From Oreocharis arfaki (lineage: Eukaryota > Chordata > Aves > Passeriformes > Paramythiidae), in assembly GCA_013398015.1 (NCBI GenBank), contig VZRR01010834.1, positions 705,370-769,369 on the forward strand: 64,000 bases of DNA. Direction: 5' to 3'. Position numbers and translations under genes: made by a program. Shown here in pieces: positions 60,401 to 64,000 of this stretch. The notes under the pieces are model-generated. The model saw only the letters and a list, made by a program, of their open reading frames with translations, was not told the DNA's origin and did no database searches. Positions within the stretch are counted from its first letter, which is position 1, and each line of letters begins with the position of its first letter.

Positions 60401-62894
60401 GCTGATTAGCACTTCAAGAGGGGCTAATGAAAATCACATTAGCACTATTTAACAAAAAGGTAAATAAGAAAATCTTTTGGAAGTTGGCAAATATTTGGCA
60501 TCAGTCACGTGTTTCTGTGAACAAACCTTTTTAGAGTGGCTGCTGATGCCGTTGTCTATAAAGAGCCACGCATGCAGGTTAGGAGTAAAAACCTGTTGTT
60601 GCTAAAATGTGTAACGTAAATATTTGTTTTACGACTGATGAACTTGCAGTAATCACACTTTCAGGATTATCCAAAAGGAATTATATCATTTTCAGGGCAA
60701 TGAATACAGACCAGACAATTTAGCAAAGCCACCTAATTTCTAATCTAAAGGCTTCAATCTGGTATTTTCATCACTAACAGCATAACTGTAATGCTTGACT
60801 GAAAAGAAAAGTGGTGGGACAAAGGGATTGAATGAACTCAACTTTCTGGAATACGTTTATACACCCAGTGGCCATAACAGCTCATGTGAGATTAAGAGAC
60901 ATTTTGTAATCTGCTGGCTTTCACTAATATCATGATAAGAACAAGTTACACAAGTGTTCCTTTGGAAACATGAGCAGTTCTCTATCTTTCTGGATAACTG
61001 CAGACTAGTCCTGCAAGGATTTTTAGAGTGACTCCAGGGTGGAAGTTTCTAGGGAAAGAACTCATTGTACCCAGAGATGGCTCTTGCTATGCTTGTAGGA
61101 GTACATCCTGCAGGCAGCTTCCCAGCAAGAAGGAGTAATTCTAGTTAGAAATGTGTGGAGGCATTGGGCTAGAATGAAGGTCAACCAACTTTGAAAAAGA
61201 TTTGTATTTTGTAAGAAAAGCTTCTACAATATGTAAATATCCAGACATTTAATTAAACAAAATCTGTTGAATATCAATAGTAGTACTGCCTGGTATTTCT
61301 TGACTGTACTATAGCATTCACACCCAGTATTAGGATTATTCACATCGTTTTTCCATAAGCAGGGATAGATTTTTAAAATTAGCTACAGCATTTGTTGGAC
61401 CTCATAACAGTAACTTCATTGCTTAAGCTGCTCTTTTCCAAGGTCAGAAAGAAATTGCCTTCTCTCCACCTACAGGACTGCACTGTTGGCATGGAATCTC
61501 AGTCATGGATAGGTTTTATCATTTTCCTCCTGTGAATCCCAGTCATTACCAAGTGCAGCAGTCCTGACTGGGGGGCAGAGGGGTGGGATAGGAAACCTGT
61601 TTGATCCAGCTTAGTGAATACTCTGTTGAAGTTGGGAATCCTCCAAATTCCCATCATCTGTGTCTCAATACTATTAGTGCATATTCTCATATGAAGGAAA
61701 ACATACCACATCTTCACATGTCTAGCTAATAAGAAATGGTTTCAATCATGATGGAGCTAAAATTGCCAATGTAGATAGTAACTTCAACTGCAATTTGAAT
61801 GCTGGAGTCAGAAAAGAGAATTCAAACATCATCTTTTTATCTACTTTCTTGGGATGCTGTAGCAGGGCAAGAGAAACCATACAGCTGGAGTATGTGGTTT
61901 TTCTCTGCACTTAAAAATCCTTTTATTGAAGAGGGAGGAAAAAAGTGGAACTTCAAAATCTGTGTATTCGATGAGAGAAAATTTGTTTGTGCCTAATCTG
62001 GAAAGAAATGAAAAACAATCCATTGCTATGGCAAAGTGTTCCTTCTGTATGTCTGCCAAGGTCATTGAATGCATAAATCCAGGGAGAGTCCAGATTTTGA
62101 AAGAAAGCAGCTCAGCTGTTTCCCCACAGCAGCTCTCTTAGGACTCAGAAGGGTGAGAGAGTTTTCTTGACATTACAAAACTGTTAAATACAACTGAAAA
62201 TACTTTTCCTACATTTGGCACTTTGAGATCTCAACAACATATAATGGATCTAGTGATACCCAAGAGATTGTTATGGACAACAAGTCAGTATTTCTGTGTT
62301 TTTTTCCCTAAATCCTAGGTCTCCTTGCTTCAGAGATCCCACTGTGAGGTTTCTGTGTTGCAGTCTTTCAACAACTGGGCTTGTTTTCAGGCTCTTTGAA
62401 TTCAGGTCACTCTGTTCTCTGGTTTTTTCCATTTCTGCTCTGCAAGGCAGTGCTATTGAGCAATTCACAGCGCATGCATGGGTTAAGCCCCTCAAAAGTC
62501 CCTTCCTCCAGCCAACACCCTTCTCCTGAAGTAACCCATATGATTTCAGAAGTTTTACTGGAATTGAAGAACATCAGGGTGTCGAAACATAAATGCTCAG
62601 TGAAAAAAAAAGTTTTGTTTCAATGCACCCAGGTTGTCTCCTGTGTGCAACTGCCTAAGTGCCTCTTGGTACATCTGGCTGCCTGCTACAGACTCCTGAA
62701 TCCCAGGTAAACATTTGGAGATGAGAGCCGTGGTGTCACAGCACAGGCTTCTAGCACTGTGGTGGGAAGCCTGAGTGTTTCAGCTCCATATCCTGAGACA
62801 CACGGAAGCCCTGGTCTTGCTCCGTTGGTGGGGCTGTCAGGCTTTCCAAGTTGCTTGCTCTTGGAGAGACTGGAGAATATCTAGTGGAAAGTTA
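57481..62894. other. non-coding stretch; part reads like a conserved element
   Basis: No gene recognised. Overlapping frames at 59357-60238 on both strands are probably chance in a locally GC-richer patch. The part at 60380-60700 reads like conserved non-coding DNA with several homeodomain-type TAAT/ATTA cores (see findings). Confidence 0.45.
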
Positions 62895-62995
62895 ACAGGA
62901 GAGTCCCAGTAGGATGGATCCTGTAATGAAAGGTTGGGCTTCTTTAGTCTGGTGAAGAGAAGGCTGGGGAGATTCCAATAGGAGCCTACAGCTTT
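62895..62995 (+). mobile_element. degenerate CR1 LINE fragment, sense
   Basis: 'atgaaaggttgggcttcttt' and 'ctggtgaagagaaggctggg' match the sense CR1 segment usually reading 'gaggaaaggctgagggagct' and 'cctggagaagagaaggctc'. It is cut off by the antisense CR1 that begins at 62998. Confidence 0.65.
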
Positions 62996-62997
62996 TC

Positions 62998-63950
62998 AGA
63001 ATCACAGAATCATGCAATGGTTTGGGTTGCAAGGGACCTTAAATATAATCCAGTTCCAATCACCCTGCCATAGGCAGGGACAGCTTTGACTAGTCCAGGT
63101 TGCTCAAAGCCCCACCCAACCTGGCCTTGAACACTTCCAGGGATGCGGCATCTACAGCTGCTCTGGGAAACATGTTCCAGTGCCTCACCACCCTCACAGT
63201 AAAGAATTTCTTCTTAACATCTAATCTAAACCTACTCTCAGTTTGAAGCCATTCCTCTTGTCCTGTCACTACATGATCTTGTAAAAGTCCCTCTCCATCT
63301 TTCTTGTAGGCTCCATTCAGGTACAGGAAGGCCACAATTATGTCACCCTGAAGCCTTTTCCAGGCTCAGCAATTCCAGTTGTCTTAGCCCTTCCTCATCA
63401 GAGAGGTGTTCAACCTCTCTAATCATCTTGGTGGCCCTCCACTGGTCTTGCTGCAACAGGTCCATGTCCTTCCTGTGCTGGGAACCCCGAGCTGGGTGCA
63501 GTGCTCACGGTGGGGTCTCACNCAAGGTGGGGTCTCACCAGAGCAGAGCAGAGGGGCAGAAGCCCCTCCCTCACCCTACCGGCCACGCTGCTTTTGGTGC
63601 AGCCCAGGACATGTTTGGCTTTCTGGGCTGCGAGTGCACATGGCTGGGTCATGTCCAGCCTCTCATCCACCAAAACCCCCAAGTCCTTCTCTCAGAGCTA
63701 CTCTCAATCTGTTCATCCCCAGCCTGCGTTGGGACAGGGGGTTGCCCTGATCAAGGTACTGCACCTTGCACTTGGTCTTGTTAAACCTTATGAGGGTCCA
63801 CTTCTTGAACTTGTCCAAGTCCCTCTGGATGGCATCCCATCTTTCAGGTATGTCAGCTGCACCACTCGGCTTGGTGTCGTCTGCGAACTTGCTGAGGGTG
63901 CACTTCATCCCTTCATCTGTGTCAACAATGAAGATAATAAATAGCACAGG
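62998..63950 (-). mobile_element. CR1 LINE, 3' half with reverse-transcriptase remnant, antisense
   Basis: It begins with the terminal repeats 'cagaatcacagaatcatgca' and the standard 'ggtttgggttgcaagggacc'. Minus-strand frames retain the ORF2 C-terminus (RFRLDVKKKFFTVRVVRHWN, 63090-63335). The reverse-transcriptase catalytic region also survives as LSKFADDTKPSGAADIPERW with the FADD box intact (63663-63947), followed by KCKVQYLDQGN. The frame between these parts is broken. The match fades near 63950, where the element is 5'-truncated. Confidence 0.95.
63509..63538 (+). repeat. 17-bp duplication containing an N, possible assembly artefact
   Basis: GGTGGGGTCTCAC occurs at 63509-63521 and again at 63526-63538, separated by 'NCAA'. 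Related CR1 copies have this phrase once. The N at 63522 lies exactly at the junction, so the extra copy may come from joining reads or contigs. Confidence 0.75.
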
Positions 63951-64000
63951 TTATTTAATATAACCAATGTTGCAAAGATGATGCAAATCCTTTGTAGTGG

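Noticed and set aside
1..64000. CRISPR arrays, tRNA or rRNA genes, and bacterial-type operons
   Set aside because: No regularly spaced identical repeats, no cloverleaf with A and B boxes that I could recognise, and the whole layout is vertebrate.

Overview
The window looks like bird genomic DNA. Its interspersed repeats are almost all CR1 LINE fragments (about ten recent-type copies on both strands, plus one diverged older copy). There are no Alu, B1 or L1 elements, and the single clear gene is a close match to vertebrate FAM110B. Composition is AT-leaning with short CpG-rich patches. I cannot fix the species from the sequence.

The only convincing protein-coding gene is FAM110B on the + strand. 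It has one uninterrupted coding exon of 370 codons (36279-37391). Just upstream lie a CpG-rich segment and three candidate splice acceptors. The 3' UTR is about 1.5 kb and ends at a good polyadenylation signal near 38839. FAM110 proteins are centrosome and spindle-pole associated, and the usual gene plan is non-coding 5' exons followed by a single coding exon. Positions 1 to about 35.9 kb are therefore most likely FAM110B intron or upstream regulatory DNA, and 38.9-64 kb is most likely downstream intergenic DNA.

Layout: 1-16.9 kb holds unique non-coding DNA with CR1 copies at 0.9, 4.6 and 11.7 kb and a CpG-rich patch at 2.0-2.45 kb. 16.9-27.6 kb holds a short CR1 3' end, a 188-bp tandem duplication at 20.7-21.1 kb, a 1.4-kb CR1 with reverse-transcriptase remnants, and another CR1. 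27.6-35.8 kb is unique DNA. 35.8-38.9 kb is FAM110B. 38.9-53 kb is mostly unique DNA with two CR1 copies, an older CR1-like relic and several palindromes. At 53.2-53.6 kb there is a probable solo LTR of an endogenous retrovirus. 57-64 kb contains a CR1 fragment and a tail-to-tail CR1 pair at the right end.

I found no tRNA, rRNA, CRISPR array or operon and no clear case of a new biological system. The points most worth checking are the stacked acceptors and CpG-rich exon region of FAM110B, several stretches that read like conserved non-coding elements, the tandem duplication, the solo LTR, the older CR1 relic, and an N-containing 17-bp duplication that may be an assembly artefact.
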